64,000 nucleotides of DNA from Arthrobacter silviterrae. Lineage in GTDB: Bacteria > Actinomycetota > Actinomycetes > Actinomycetales > Micrococcaceae. Position 1 is the first letter of the stretch. Every line of letters starts with the position of its first letter. The translations under genes were made by a program, and so were the position numbers. The DNA is taken from contig NZ_JAAKZI010000028.1 in the NCBI RefSeq assembly GCF_011045165.1, forward strand, positions 1 to 64,000, given 5' to 3'. Shown here one piece after another: positions 18,037 through 26,488 of this stretch. A model generated the notes under the pieces. It had not been told where the DNA came from. It made no database searches and was given only the letters and a program-made list of their open reading frames with translations.

Positions 18037-18842
18037 ATGAATGCAGCTCCAACAATTGAAAGGACGGCACAAGCGGCTACTGCGCACACCAACGCAATTT
18101 CGGCGGCACCGACGGGCTGCAGGCTAACGAGGTACGAATGCCTGCTCCGGGAGTTGAATGCCCTGGCGTCAAGGGCCAAGGCGCGTTCCTCGGTTTGGCT
18201 CATGGCCGCCAGAAAGACCGGGGCAAGGATGGGTACGAACGCCGTGACGCGGCCCACCATCCCTCCCTCTGTTTCGATACCCCGAGACTTCTGGGCGTCC
18301 ATGACCACTTTGGTGTTCTTTCCCAGGTCCGTGATGGCCTGGAAGGAGGCCAGGATGACGTAGGTCGCCCGCGGTGTCACACCCCGCAGTTCAAGTGCCA
18401 GCATGAGATTCTTCATGGGGGTGACCGTGAAGAATAAGGTCATGGCGCCGCACAGTGCCATGACCACGAGCGCGAAGTCCAGGCCCTGGGCGATGCCCTC
18501 GGCGCTGATGGCGATCGGCCCGAGTCGAAGCAGGACGTGTTCTCCGGGCAGGAAGGCTGCGCGGAGGACGAACAGGATTAGGCCGACGACGGCGAAGAGC
18601 TTGCCGTAGGCCGGTAGAAATGCCTTGGACACTCCCGCAGCGATCGAGACGGCAACGTAGATGAGGCAGATGGCCGCTGGGCCCCAGGGCCCCGGCAGTG
18701 TTACGGCGGCGACCGCGCAGGCGACCATGATGACGGCGAAGCTGATGGGGTTCAGGTCCCGGATCCGGTTGCCTGCCGATGCCGGGGACCGGAAGCTGTC
18801 AATGAACTCCTGGTCGAGTTCGTCAATGATGGGAGTGCTCAT
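18027..18842 (-). CDS. ECF transporter transmembrane component T
   Basis: 271 residues with about five to six membrane helices. The central coupling region carries two short Ala-Arg-Gly-like motifs expected of EcfT (MDAQKSRGIETEGG and ALDARAFNSRSR). It links the S protein to the ATPase pair. The start ATG shares a base with the S-component stop and its end overlaps the A gene by 10 bases. Confidence 0.85.
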   Translation of the reverse strand: MSTPIIDELDQEFIDSFRSPASAGNRIRDLNPISFAVIMVACAVAAVTLPGPWGPAAICLIYVAVSIAAGVSKAFLPAYGKLFAVVGLILFVLRAAFLPGEHVLLRLGPIAISAEGIAQGLDFALVVMALCGAMTLFFTVTPMKNLMLALELRGVTPRATYVILASFQAITDLGKNTKVVMDAQKSRGIETEGGMVGRVTAFVPILAPVFLAAMSQTEERALALDARAFNSRSRHSYLVSLQPVGAAEIALVCAVAACAVLSIVGAAFIWN

Positions 18843-19516
18843 TATCCCAGCGCCAATTCATCATCTTCTTCGTCAACGACGGCGACAGCAGGGTTCTTGG
18901 ACGCGGTCTTGTCCTTGTTGAGGTAGACGTGGCCCAGGGGCAGCTTGACGAACAGGCGGGTGGGGATCCGCTTGAGAATCAAGAAGACCACCAGGACCGT
19001 GGGGATTTTGTCGAGGAAGTCCATGGGGACACCGGAGGCGAAGACGGCCGCGTTAATGTCCATACCGGCCGCCACAAGTGCGCCGACGATCAAGGCGCCG
19101 CCGCTGCCGCTGAGGCCGCCGAAGACCCAGATGGTGATGAGGCCTCCCAGGATGCTCCCGATCAAGGCAAAAGGAATAGATGACAGCAGGGTCTTCCACA
19201 GGCTCTTGAAGACTCCGTGCTTGGAGAGCCAGCCGGCCAGGAAGCCGAAGAGGATGCTCAACGTGGCAAAGGGTGCCAGTGTGGGCGAGGTGATTGAGTT
19301 GATGAGGTTGGAGATCAGGCCGACCAGGGCGCCTGGGAGTCCGCCGCACAGGGCACCGACCAAGATCGTGCCGATGCTGTCCAGATACATGGGAAGTTTG
19401 AGGAGAATGGCGATCTGCCCGCCAATGAAGTTCGTGGCGATGCCAATGGGAATCATGAAAATGGTCAGGCGTCCGTAGCTGCGCATCAGGGCGGAAAATC
19501 CTCGTTGATTTTTCAT
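18842..19516 (-). CDS. ECF transporter substrate-specificity component S (probable nucleoside or base)
   Basis: About 224 residues from ATG 19516, preceded by AAAGG. The longer frame to 19663 would run into the LacI gene. Six hydrophobic helices and the YLDSIGTILVGAL segment with a GALVG...NLINS loop fit the S-component fold. The substrate is inferred from the operon: two nucleoside hydrolases and a ribokinase point to nucleosides. The C-terminal tail is acidic and cytoplasmic. Confidence 0.82.
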   Translation of the reverse strand: MKNQRGFSALMRSYGRLTIFMIPIGIATNFIGGQIAILLKLPMYLDSIGTILVGALCGGLPGALVGLISNLINSITSPTLAPFATLSILFGFLAGWLSKHGVFKSLWKTLLSSIPFALIGSILGGLITIWVFGGLSGSGGALIVGALVAAGMDINAAVFASGVPMDFLDKIPTVLVVFLILKRIPTRLFVKLPLGHVYLNKDKTASKNPAVAVVDEEDDELALG

Positions 19517-19590
19517 TTTGTTACCTTTTTTAGATGGGAGTGCCGCAAGAAACGGCATTCTTTGCGTTGATAAGTTTTCGTGGTGCCGGG

Positions 19591-20628
19591 TCAATTGTGG
19601 TCCGGCACTGGTTGGCCGGCGTGCGGTCCGCAGGACGGCCTGAGGCGGAGCGTAAAGTCGCACTCGTGTTGGACGACTTCATGCCCCGGTGGCCTGGCGA
19701 GCAGGTTCACTGCCACCCTGGCGATTTCGTTCAGTGGCTGGACGACGGTGGAAATCGCGGGTGTCGCATATTCCGAATCGTCCGTGCCATCAAAGGTCAT
19801 GATGGCGAGGTCTTCGGGGACACGAACGCCGAATTCGGCGGCCGCTGCCAGCAGTCCTACTGCCTGTTGTTCGTTGGAGGCAAAGACTGCTTCGGGAAGC
19901 TGGGGGAGGGAGAACAGCCTGCGCCCGGCCTCCCGTCCCCCGTGGCGGGAAAAGTTCTCCTCGAGCCGCCAACGCGGGTCCACTTCCAATTGTGCTTGGG
20001 CCATGGCCGTTTCCCAGCCGAGGTTGCGGTCCCTGGCCGTGTAAAGGTTGCCTGGGCCCGAAATAATGCCGATTCGCGTGTATCCGTGCCCGATCAAGTG
20101 GTTCGTGGCGGCATAAGAGCCGGCAATATTATCGACCGCGACTGAGGAAACGCCGGCGTCGTTGTCCACCCTGTCCAGGATGACCAGCTGGACGCCGGCC
20201 CTGAGAGCGGCACGCACATCGGGTTTGCTATCCACTCCGATGAAGAGGATTCCGTCGATCTGCCGTTGCAGGAACAACTTGAGCAGCGTCTCTTCACGTT
20301 CCTTGCTCTCGGCAGAATCCCCGAGAAGCAGAACCTTGCCTTCGGCTGCGACCGCCTCCTCGAGTTCATGGGCCAAGGCGGCAAAGAACGGGTTGGAGAT
20401 ATCCGGGACGATAAGCCCATACGCGCCGCTGACCCCGGAGGCCAGCGCCTTGGCAATTCCGTTGGGGGAGTAGCCTACGGAATCGATGGCGGCAAGGACT
20501 CGGTCCCTTGTTGCCTCGGCGACCGGCCGCGGGCCGCCGTTGACGACGTAACTGACGACGGCAACCGAGGTGCCCGCTTGCCGGGCAACATCCTCCCTGG
20601 TCGCCCGGGTCGATTTTTTCCCCGTCAC
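19591..20628 (-). CDS. LacI-family transcriptional regulator
   Basis: About 345 residues from GTG 20628, which overlaps the ribokinase stop as GTGA. The N-terminal helix-turn-helix is TREDVARQAGTSVAVVSYVVNG, followed by the hinge (SPNGIAKALAS) and a periplasmic-binding-like sensor domain (LIVPDISNPFFAALAHELE). It probably represses the operon until ribose or a nucleoside binds. A matching palindrome lies upstream of the ribokinase gene. Confidence 0.9.
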   Translation of the reverse strand: MTGKKSTRATREDVARQAGTSVAVVSYVVNGGPRPVAEATRDRVLAAIDSVGYSPNGIAKALASGVSGAYGLIVPDISNPFFAALAHELEEAVAAEGKVLLLGDSAESKEREETLLKLFLQRQIDGILFIGVDSKPDVRAALRAGVQLVILDRVDNDAGVSSVAVDNIAGSYAATNHLIGHGYTRIGIISGPGNLYTARDRNLGWETAMAQAQLEVDPRWRLEENFSRHGGREAGRRLFSLPQLPEAVFASNEQQAVGLLAAAAEFGVRVPEDLAIMTFDGTDDSEYATPAISTVVQPLNEIARVAVNLLARPPGHEVVQHECDFTLRLRPSCGPHAGQPVPDHN

Positions 20629-21614
20629 GGGGCACCCACAGGGGTGTGGGACAGCAGTGAAAGTTCCAATTGAGCCAAGGTGGGGTATGAACTGGTCGTG
20701 CCGCGACGCTCGACGGCGATGGAACCGGCGGCAACTCCCCAACGGACCGCCTCACGCAGGGAGTCCCCACGTGCCAGAACAGATACGACTGCACCAACAA
20801 AAGCGTCTCCAGCGCCCGTGGTGTCCTCAATCTTTTCCGGGACCGGTGCCGGCTGGTGCCAGCTGCTGTCGCCTTCAGCAGCGACGGCACCGTCGGCGCC
20901 GAGGGTGATGATGACGGATGGCGAGACCCGCGCTGCCAGAATTTGTGCCGCCGTTTGGGCGGATTCGACGCCCGTCAGGGTTTCATATTCACCGATGACT
21001 GACTCGAGCAGCTGCCGGGCTTCACCTTCGTTGACGATCAAAGGGTTGGCCAGATGGAGGGTTGCTTGGGAGAGGGCCACAAAAGGTGCCAGGTTCAGGA
21101 CGAACCGGGCGCCACGCGAAGAGCATTCGTGGGCGAATGTTTCGGTGAGGCGGATGTCTGTTTCGCCTTGGGCCAATGCGATCGTGCCATTTTCGTGGTT
21201 CGCTTCGAAGCGCTGCCGCACACGGGCTTGAACATCCTGCGGCTCGATCCCCGTGTTCGCGCCTGATACGACGCAGATGGTGTTTTCCCCAGCGCTGTTG
21301 ACCGTGATGTAGGCGGCACCCGTCGGATACGAGTCTGACGTTGCCAAGGTCTGTCCATCTATTCCGTAGGCATCAAATTGTCCGCGGATGTAGTCGGCGA
21401 AACCGTCATGGCCCACCTGGCCAATGAATTCGACGGGTGTTCCCAACAATGAAGCGGCCACTGCCTGGTTTGCGCCCTTGCCACCCAGACCCATGTCGCC
21501 GCCCATTGCCAGGATGGTCTCGCCGGGTGCCGGAAACTCGTCAACATAAATGAAGGTGTCGACGTTGACGGACCCCAAGATCATGACCCCGCACATGGAC
21601 TCCAGGATGCTCAA
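20625..21614 (-). CDS. rbsK: Ribokinase (PfkB family)
   Basis: 329 residues. The N-terminal GSVNVD, the GG-GLGGKGANQAVAA substrate motif and the C-terminal DTTGAGDAFVGA with the catalytic Asp are present. It phosphorylates ribose freed by the nucleoside hydrolases. The likely start is TTG 21614, with GGGGAG six bases before it. ATG codons at residues 7 and 11 are alternatives. It is the first gene of the nucleoside operon. Confidence 0.88.
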   Translation of the reverse strand: MSILESMCGVMILGSVNVDTFIYVDEFPAPGETILAMGGDMGLGGKGANQAVAASLLGTPVEFIGQVGHDGFADYIRGQFDAYGIDGQTLATSDSYPTGAAYITVNSAGENTICVVSGANTGIEPQDVQARVRQRFEANHENGTIALAQGETDIRLTETFAHECSSRGARFVLNLAPFVALSQATLHLANPLIVNEGEARQLLESVIGEYETLTGVESAQTAAQILAARVSPSVIITLGADGAVAAEGDSSWHQPAPVPEKIEDTTGAGDAFVGAVVSVLARGDSLREAVRWGVAAGSIAVERRGTTSSYPTLAQLELSLLSHTPVGAP

Positions 21615-21670
21615 ATCGTTCTCCCCATCGAGACATGCCCATAAAGTTTAAAGGGCCGTTAGTTAGTGGT

Positions 21671-21697
21671 TCTACGCGCATTGTCTACGCGCGTAGA
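21671..21697. promoter_or_regulatory. Candidate LacI operator upstream of the nucleoside operon
   Basis: The perfect 14-bp palindrome TCTACGCGCGTAGA (21684-21697) is preceded 13 bp earlier by a partial copy, TCTACGCGCATTG (from 21671). CG-centred palindromes are the usual targets of LacI-type regulators. It lies about 57-85 bases ahead of the ribokinase start, so it is placed to control the operon that contains the LacI gene. Confidence 0.7.
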
Positions 21698-21884
21698 TTG
21701 TGTTGTAGAACACAGTAGGCAATGTTTGAAGGGAATGTCAAAGAAGCGCGAGAGTTACACCACTTTTGCCTATTGTTACGCCGTGACCCGGTGGCAGGTT
21801 GACGTTGGGCCGGTCGGGCATGGTCAGCCCGACGCGTTGTCTGTGGAGATGACGGTCGCGTCAATCTCCACGAGCAAGACCTAA

Positions 21885-21990
21885 TTGCCGGGGAGCAGCT
21901 CAAGGTTGTGGAGGCGTTTCGGGCCACCAGGGTCAAGTCATTTGCTTCCATGGCATTTGGGGGAGATGGAACCGGAGTCTCTAGACATAT
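21885..21990 (+). pseudogene. Fragment of an EspR-like regulator gene
   Basis: This stretch aligns base for base with about 23260-23360 of the intact EspR-like gene (GAGCAGCTCAAG, GGGCC-CCAGGGT and AAGTCATTTG are shared) but has substitutions and loses the frame after about 100 bases. The first part of the gene is not recognisable. Confidence 0.7.
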
Positions 21991-22034
21991 TCTTCGGCTG
22001 CCCGGAGCGGTATTTTTCTCCTCCGCATTTTGGT

Positions 22035-22312
22035 GTGGGAGAAGCGTCTAGCAATTCAGCAGATCATCCATGAGCGCCCTTTTCAGCTCTTTGGCGCGGT
22101 CTAGATCCACTGACTAGCGTGGCGTGCGGCCGTGCAGCTGGCCCCGTACGGTGTCCACGATGATGACCTCGTAGTCTTCGAGCGCGATCAAGTGCTGGGT
22201 AACGCTCGCCTCGCTGGCGGACACTGCTTCAACGATGTTGCCGCGTCTCACAGGGCCGTGTCTATTCCGGTGTCGAATGATTTCAATGTGCCCCCGATTG
22301 GCGGATAGCTCC
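22035..22312 (-). pseudogene. Fragment of a winged-helix regulator gene
   Basis: It is clearly homologous to 23412-23680 of the intact winged-helix gene (shared stretches include CAATTCAGCAGAT, GGTGTCCACGATGATGAC and CACTGCTTCAACGAT). In-frame stops have accumulated and the N-terminal coding part is missing. It retains the convergent position relative to the EspR-like fragment. Confidence 0.72.
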
Positions 22313-22313
22313 G

Positions 22314-22434
22314 GTTGGTACTGCTAGTCCACGTAGTCCAAAGTACTGAGACCCGCTGTCCACGAATGGGGTGATATTCACTGTCCACGATGTAGCGAGA
22401 TTACACACCCACTACGTGGACCACCTGTACCAAC
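22314..22434. repeat. 24-bp imperfect inverted repeat with internal GTCCACG repeats
   Basis: The left arm (22314-22337: GTTGGTAC, 4 bases, AGTCCACGTAGT) pairs with the right arm (22411-22434: ACTACGTGGACC, 4 bases, GTACCAAC) at 20 of 24 positions. Between them the heptamer GTCCACG occurs twice more in direct orientation (about 22359 and 22383). It sits where the winged-helix relic stops. It could be a recombinase attachment or arm-site array, or the ends of a small lost element. Confidence 0.6.
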
Positions 22435-22566
22435 TAGGCTGATCCGCCACCCCGTTTGCCGACCATCGCCGGTGCGACGTTTTTTGCTCTAGCCAATAGA
22501 AGTCATGTGGTTTCGGTGTCTTTGCAGCATGGAAGGGGGAAGACCAACATTGAATAGGAGCATTCG

Positions 22567-22683
22567 TTGACCGAGCATACCTTCTACCAGTGGTGCGTCA
22601 AGCACGCGGGGCCGAGGGCCCACAGGATCGGCCGCCACGTTTGCATCAGCCGCACGGTTTTCGACGCGTGGCTGCCACAACAG
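22567..22683 (+). pseudogene. Fragment of an excisionase gene, opposite orientation to the intact xis
   Basis: The encoded segment TFYQWCVKHAGPRAHRIGRH followed by ISRT-x-x-AWL matches the ICE Xis (TFYQWRVKHLGPKAHRIGRH) closely. The N-terminal part is missing and the frame continues into unrelated sequence. It runs on the plus strand whereas the intact xis is on the minus strand. Confidence 0.75.
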
Positions 22684-22953
22684 ACGACCGTTGGCATGTC
22701 GGAAGAACGACGGCAGCCGACTCGTCTGACGCCGGCTACGTGCAGACGGGTTCCCTACGGCAGTGACCACCCCTGGTGGATAGCGGAGTTCCCGAGCCTG
22801 GACAGAAATGGAAACGTTCGAGTGCACGGGATTGGCAACGCATTGCTGATAATGCGGGGCGTGTTTACGAACGGCTCACGTCTCGTGGCTCGTTGAAGCG
22901 TTCAAGTGGCCGGACCATATTGGAAGCACTTCAAAGTATCGGATTGGAGAAAC

Positions 22954-23445
22954 ATGGCAGACAAGGAATCACCCGGTGCAGGCGACATGGCTAGGCGCAC
23001 ACCTCAAGGCGAACTCGCTCGAAAGCTCCACCTCTTGCTTGACAACGCTGTCGTGGCGCGCGGCGGGCCGGTGTCATATCCAGACATTTGGGCCGCAATG
23101 ACCGTCCGCGGGGTGAAACTGTCCAGGGCTCGGTGGGCTTACATGAAGGATGGCAAGGGTGTCTTGATTCGGGACCGTGCCTTGCTGACTGCGTTGGCTG
23201 ACTACTTCAGAGTGGATCCCGACTATTTGCTCAGTGTCGAGGAAGTTAAGACTCCGGCCATGACAGGCGAGCAGCTCAAGAAGGTCAAGGCGTTCCGGGC
23301 CGCCAGGGTGAAGTCATTTGTGGAAAGTACACTCGGTGACGTATCGCCTGAGACGTTGGACGAGATTATTGACTACCTGGGTCAGGCTTCTGCTCCACAT
23401 CCTGGCGAGGGGGAGGCGCCTGGCAATTCAGCAGATATTCCATAA
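22954..23445 (+). CDS. EspR-like helix-turn-helix regulator
   Basis: About 163 residues from ATG 22954, chosen because GGAG lies four bases before it. The core (ARKLHLLLDN...SRARWAYMKDGKG...LADYFRVDPDYLLS) has the size and order of mycobacterial EspR: an N-terminal HTH with a long wing and a C-terminal helical dimerisation part (LKKVKAFRAARVKSF...SPETLDEIIDYL). It probably binds ICE promoters. Its last 80 bases overlap the convergent winged-helix gene, an arrangement also seen at 29.8 kb. Confidence 0.75.
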   Translation: MADKESPGAGDMARRTPQGELARKLHLLLDNAVVARGGPVSYPDIWAAMTVRGVKLSRARWAYMKDGKGVLIRDRALLTALADYFRVDPDYLLSVEEVKTPAMTGEQLKKVKAFRAARVKSFVESTLGDVSPETLDEIIDYLGQASAPHPGEGEAPGNSADIP

Positions 23446-23749
23446 GTGCCCCTATCAGTTCCTTGACGCGGTCAAGGTCGACCGAATAGCGTGGCGCGCG
23501 GCCGTGCCGCCGGCCCCGGACGGTGTCCACGATGATGACGCCGGAGTTTTCGAGGGAGATGAGATGGGTGGCAACGCTCGCCTCGCTGGAGGTCACTGCT
23601 TCAACGATTTCGCCGCGTCTAACAGGCCCATGCCCATTCAGGTACCGAATGATTTCATTCTGGCCTCGGTTGCCGAACAGCTGCATCGCAGCGTCTACAT
23701 CGGCCGTCCAGCCTGGCCCTATTGGGTGCACGATCTTTGGCATGGCCAT
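23366..23749 (-). CDS. ArsR-like winged-helix regulator, convergent with EspR-like gene
   Basis: 127 residues, start ATG 23749 with GAAGGAGAAC before it. The winged helix spans about residues 30-85 (NEIIRYLNGHGPVRRGEIVEAVTSSEASVATHLISLENSGVI). A basic hinge RGRRHGRAPRYS follows. There are no obvious metal-binding cysteines, so it is probably not a metal sensor. It is a clear paralogue of the gene at 30.25 kb. It may act with, or against, the overlapping EspR-like regulator. Confidence 0.75.
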   Translation of the reverse strand: MAMPKIVHPIGPGWTADVDAAMQLFGNRGQNEIIRYLNGHGPVRRGEIVEAVTSSEASVATHLISLENSGVIIVDTVRGRRHGRAPRYSVDLDRVKELIGALMEYLLNCQAPPPRQDVEQKPDPGSQ

Positions 23750-23816
23750 GTTCTCCTTCCGTTTTCCACAGATTTATGTAGATTGGCCGAATGTCAGTAA
23801 ATCCGACGCCATCCGA

Positions 23817-24995
23817 CTATTCAGGTAGGGACCGGCCGAACGCCTGCAGCACCTCGGTGTTGTCTGGCGCTTGGTGCGTCTTCTGGACGTAGTGCTTGCT
23901 GGTGATTTTCTCACTTGAGTGGCCGAGCTGCGCCGTTGCAGCTGCCATGCCTTGGGTGTTGGCCAGAATGGTCCCAACTGATTTCCGGAACGTATGCGGC
24001 GTCACCCATTCAAAGCCGATGGCCGTCCGGGCGTCGCGCCATTGCTTCCGGAAGCCGTTGGGATCACGAATCGTCCCGACACTGGAGGCAAAGACCAGAC
24101 CCAACTTATTCGTTCGAGCCGTGTCGGCCTGGCGTCGGCGCAGCATCTCGACGGCGAAGAGCGGCAGGAAGTACCGCTGCCTGGAATTGGCGCTCTTCGG
24201 ATGGTCTTGAATGATCAACCCGTTCTTCCCGCGAAGATTGATGATGGTCCCGTTGACGGCCACCGTTGGCTTGTCGGCATCGAGGTCGACGTCGACCCAT
24301 CTGATCGCCAACGCCTCGCCTATACGCACTCCCGTGGCCAGCATGATGTCCACAACGTCCAAGACGTCCTTTTCGTGGAGTCCGTTGGGACCTCCGGTGG
24401 GCTGCTGCCAATCGTAGACACCCTTGCGAAGCTCCACCGCTTCATCCAAGGTGAGGGCTCTGACTTCTTTGGTGGCGATGGGAATCCGAGCTACTTCTCG
24501 GAGTGGATTCGCGCTTACGGCGCCGTGGCGTGTGGCAAGGCTCAACATGCCGGACAGGATGGTCTTGCACATCTTGGCCGTTGAATTGCCGTTCTTGGTG
24601 CGAACCGTCTTGAGGAACCTGTCCAGTGAGTTCACGGTGGCTTCCCTGATGGTGAGGTCACCTACTCCCGGCAGGATGTATGTGTTGATGATTTCGCGAT
24701 ACCTCCTGCTGGTATTGGCGGCGCGTCCTAGGTCCTCAAACTCTGCCCACCAGACCTTGGATAGTTCCCGCAATTGCATGTCAGGGCTGATTTCTTCTTC
24801 ATTGACCGGCACAAGTTGAGTGAGCTTGTGGACCAGCGCAGCCTCTGCCTTCGGGCCAGAAGGGCCCCATGCTTCGTACCGGCGGACCACGCCGTCGAAG
24901 GAGCGGAACTTGGCACGTGCGCGCCAAGTCTTGGGCTTGAGTTGATAGCGCGTTATCTGCCCCCAGGTCCCCAATGCCAGCCGCTGCCTAACCAA
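23817..24995 (-). CDS. int: Tyrosine site-specific recombinase (ICE integrase)
   Basis: About 393 residues from TTG 24995, preceded by GAGG; an upstream extension would simply read through xis in another frame. Three parts are visible: an N-terminal arm-binding region, a SAM-like core-binding domain (about 75-160) and a catalytic domain. That domain carries Arg in ATGVRIGEALAIRW, HTFR, and the LGHSSEKITSKHYV motif with the tyrosine nucleophile. It integrates and, with Xis, excises the element. It begins within the last bases of xis. Confidence 0.92.
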   Translation of the reverse strand: MVRQRLALGTWGQITRYQLKPKTWRARAKFRSFDGVVRRYEAWGPSGPKAEAALVHKLTQLVPVNEEEISPDMQLRELSKVWWAEFEDLGRAANTSRRYREIINTYILPGVGDLTIREATVNSLDRFLKTVRTKNGNSTAKMCKTILSGMLSLATRHGAVSANPLREVARIPIATKEVRALTLDEAVELRKGVYDWQQPTGGPNGLHEKDVLDVVDIMLATGVRIGEALAIRWVDVDLDADKPTVAVNGTIINLRGKNGLIIQDHPKSANSRQRYFLPLFAVEMLRRRQADTARTNKLGLVFASSVGTIRDPNGFRKQWRDARTAIGFEWVTPHTFRKSVGTILANTQGMAAATAQLGHSSEKITSKHYVQKTHQAPDNTEVLQAFGRSLPE

Positions 24996-25218
24996 AGTCG
25001 TCCTCGGTTGTCGCCAGCCAGGCGTTGAGGTCCGTACGGCTGATGCGCAGGTGCCTGCCAATTCGGTGGGCCTTCGGACCCAGGTGCTTGACGCGCCACT
25101 GGTAGAACGTCTGTTCCGGGATCTGCAGCTCACGGCAGATCTCTTTGGGCGTCAGCCATTCCTCGACGTTGCCAGTCGTGCTGGTTGCCGAAGCGGCCGT
25201 GTTAAGTTGCTGCGTCAT
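24988..25218 (-). CDS. xis: Excisionase, MerR-like helix-turn-helix (Xis)
   Basis: 76 residues. The core WLTPKEICRELQIPEQTFYQW...GRHLRISRTDLNAWL is a MerR-type helix-turn-helix of the excisionase/AlpA class. It sits directly upstream of int, and the int start overlaps its end. It should steer recombination towards excision. An inverted repeat 32 bases upstream may be the control site for the int-xis unit. Confidence 0.88.
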   Translation of the reverse strand: MTQQLNTAASATSTTGNVEEWLTPKEICRELQIPEQTFYQWRVKHLGPKAHRIGRHLRISRTDLNAWLATTEDDFG

Positions 25219-25250
25219 CGGAATCTCCTATTTTGTGTTTTGATCACTTC

Positions 25251-25264
25251 AACGTGTTCACGTT
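25251..25264. promoter_or_regulatory. Inverted repeat upstream of xis-int
   Basis: AACGTG-TT-CACGTT is a perfect 6-bp inverted repeat with a two-base spacer, ending between xis and the DUF4192 gene. Its position 32 bases before the xis ATG suits an operator for an ICE regulator. Which protein binds is unknown. Confidence 0.5.
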
Positions 25265-25294
25265 TCGGGCCGGATATCTATGGACCTTGACGGC

Positions 25295-26353
25295 TCAGGC
25301 CATTCCCAGGCCCTCGATATTCGGTCCACGGTTCATGGGCGGCTGGTAAGACGCATTGCGGTCCGTCGCCCAGGGGGCAAGGATTCCGGACTTGACCATT
25401 TGGTCGGTCAGCTGTGCCAGCCGGTAGCTAGGGTCAGCCTCGATGGCGCGTTGAAAACATTCGTGTGCTCGGCTTCCACGGCCCTCCCACCATTGGATGA
25501 CTCCCAAGCTGGTAAGTATTGGTGCTGCATCTGCCTGGTCGGCCCGGCTGTACAGGTGGAGCAGAAGGTCGGTCGCGCGGTCTACGCGGGCCCAATGCGG
25601 AGCCTGGATGGTCTGAGCCAACAGCAGGTCACGCAAGTTTTCATTGAGCCCTGGGACGTCGCCAAGCAGCCGATCGCGGACCGACACAAACTTGAAGTAC
25701 GCCAACAATTCGGCCGACTGGTCGTCGGACGGCATTTTGTTGCCCTCAAGGAAGCTTCCCCACAGCGTCCGTGCCTTTGCGATAGCAACCGGGGGACTCA
25801 TTGCCTCAATCCGTCCACAGTGCTTGATGATTTCATCGTGGATATCCCGCTGGGCAAGAACGGGTACGTGAAATCCCGGGTCCGGGGCAATGCTGGATCC
25901 GCGGAATACGAGCTCGGCGTTGAGCTGACTGCCGGTGATGCGGTCCAGCGAGTAGGTCTTGACGGGGTCGTTGGTCATTCGAAGGTAGTTTGTAAATGAC
26001 TTTTCACCGATCAACCATCCGTCGCGAAGGATGATGTCGTGCTGAGAGAGTTCGCCGGTGAGCCGCTCCATGACCGCTTCATGGGGGCGGGGATCGCCAG
26101 GGCTCCATGCCGCGTGAGTGAAAAGGGCGAAAACGACCCCGGTCGCTTGCCGGTCCGTTTGGATGTAGCGCACTACATGGTCGACGTACCGCGCTTCGTC
26201 TGTCGTAGTTGATGGCAGGTCCACCCGTAGGGTGCCGCCGATCCGGCGGTCATCCAGCACCATGCACACCAGACTTTCCTGGGGCCAGTATCCGAGACTG
26301 TGCCCCATGAGACTGATGAAATCGTCAGGGGTCTTGATTCTGAGCCGTTCCAC
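25295..26353 (-). CDS. DUF4192 domain-containing protein
   Basis: About 352 residues from GTG 26353. The DUF4192 core begins at once (IKTPDDFISLMGHSLGYWPQESLVCMVL) and fills the protein; the family is common in actinobacteria and has no known function. The frame is open to ATG 26404, but that ATG lies inside the -10 half of a promoter motif. The GTG has GGAGGAATT just before it, so I take the GTG as the start. It is monocistronic, between the MAB_1171c-like gene and xis. Confidence 0.8.
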   Translation of the reverse strand: MERLRIKTPDDFISLMGHSLGYWPQESLVCMVLDDRRIGGTLRVDLPSTTTDEARYVDHVVRYIQTDRQATGVVFALFTHAAWSPGDPRPHEAVMERLTGELSQHDIILRDGWLIGEKSFTNYLRMTNDPVKTYSLDRITGSQLNAELVFRGSSIAPDPGFHVPVLAQRDIHDEIIKHCGRIEAMSPPVAIAKARTLWGSFLEGNKMPSDDQSAELLAYFKFVSVRDRLLGDVPGLNENLRDLLLAQTIQAPHWARVDRATDLLLHLYSRADQADAAPILTSLGVIQWWEGRGSRAHECFQRAIEADPSYRLAQLTDQMVKSGILAPWATDRNASYQPPMNRGPNIEGLGMA

Positions 26354-26396
26354 AATTCCTCCGAGCAAAGCAGTCCATGAGCCGGAGCTCCTTTGA

Positions 26397-26431
26397 CTGT
26401 TCATGGTGGTGGGGAGCCGAAACTACGTGAG
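26397..26431 (-). promoter_or_regulatory. ICE sigma-type promoter, copy 1 (DUF4192 gene)
   Basis: Read on the minus strand: CTCACGTAG, 14 bases, then CACCATGAACAG. It matches five other copies in the ICE with the same spacing. Transcription should start near 26393, inside the annotated reading frame, which supports the downstream GTG start. Confidence 0.75.
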
Positions 26432-26488
26432 CGCCGGTGTTCAGCGTTGGCCAATCGGTATGGAAAGTTAGGCTTTGGTGGCCAACAA

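Larger units (their letters stand above)
21700..22953. other. Decayed mobile-element zone
   Basis: No intact gene is present. The region holds fragments resembling the EspR-like gene, the winged-helix gene and xis of the adjacent ICE, plus a long inverted repeat (22314-22434). A stretch in 22780-22930 has the appearance of broken coding sequence but could not be assigned. Confidence 0.65.
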
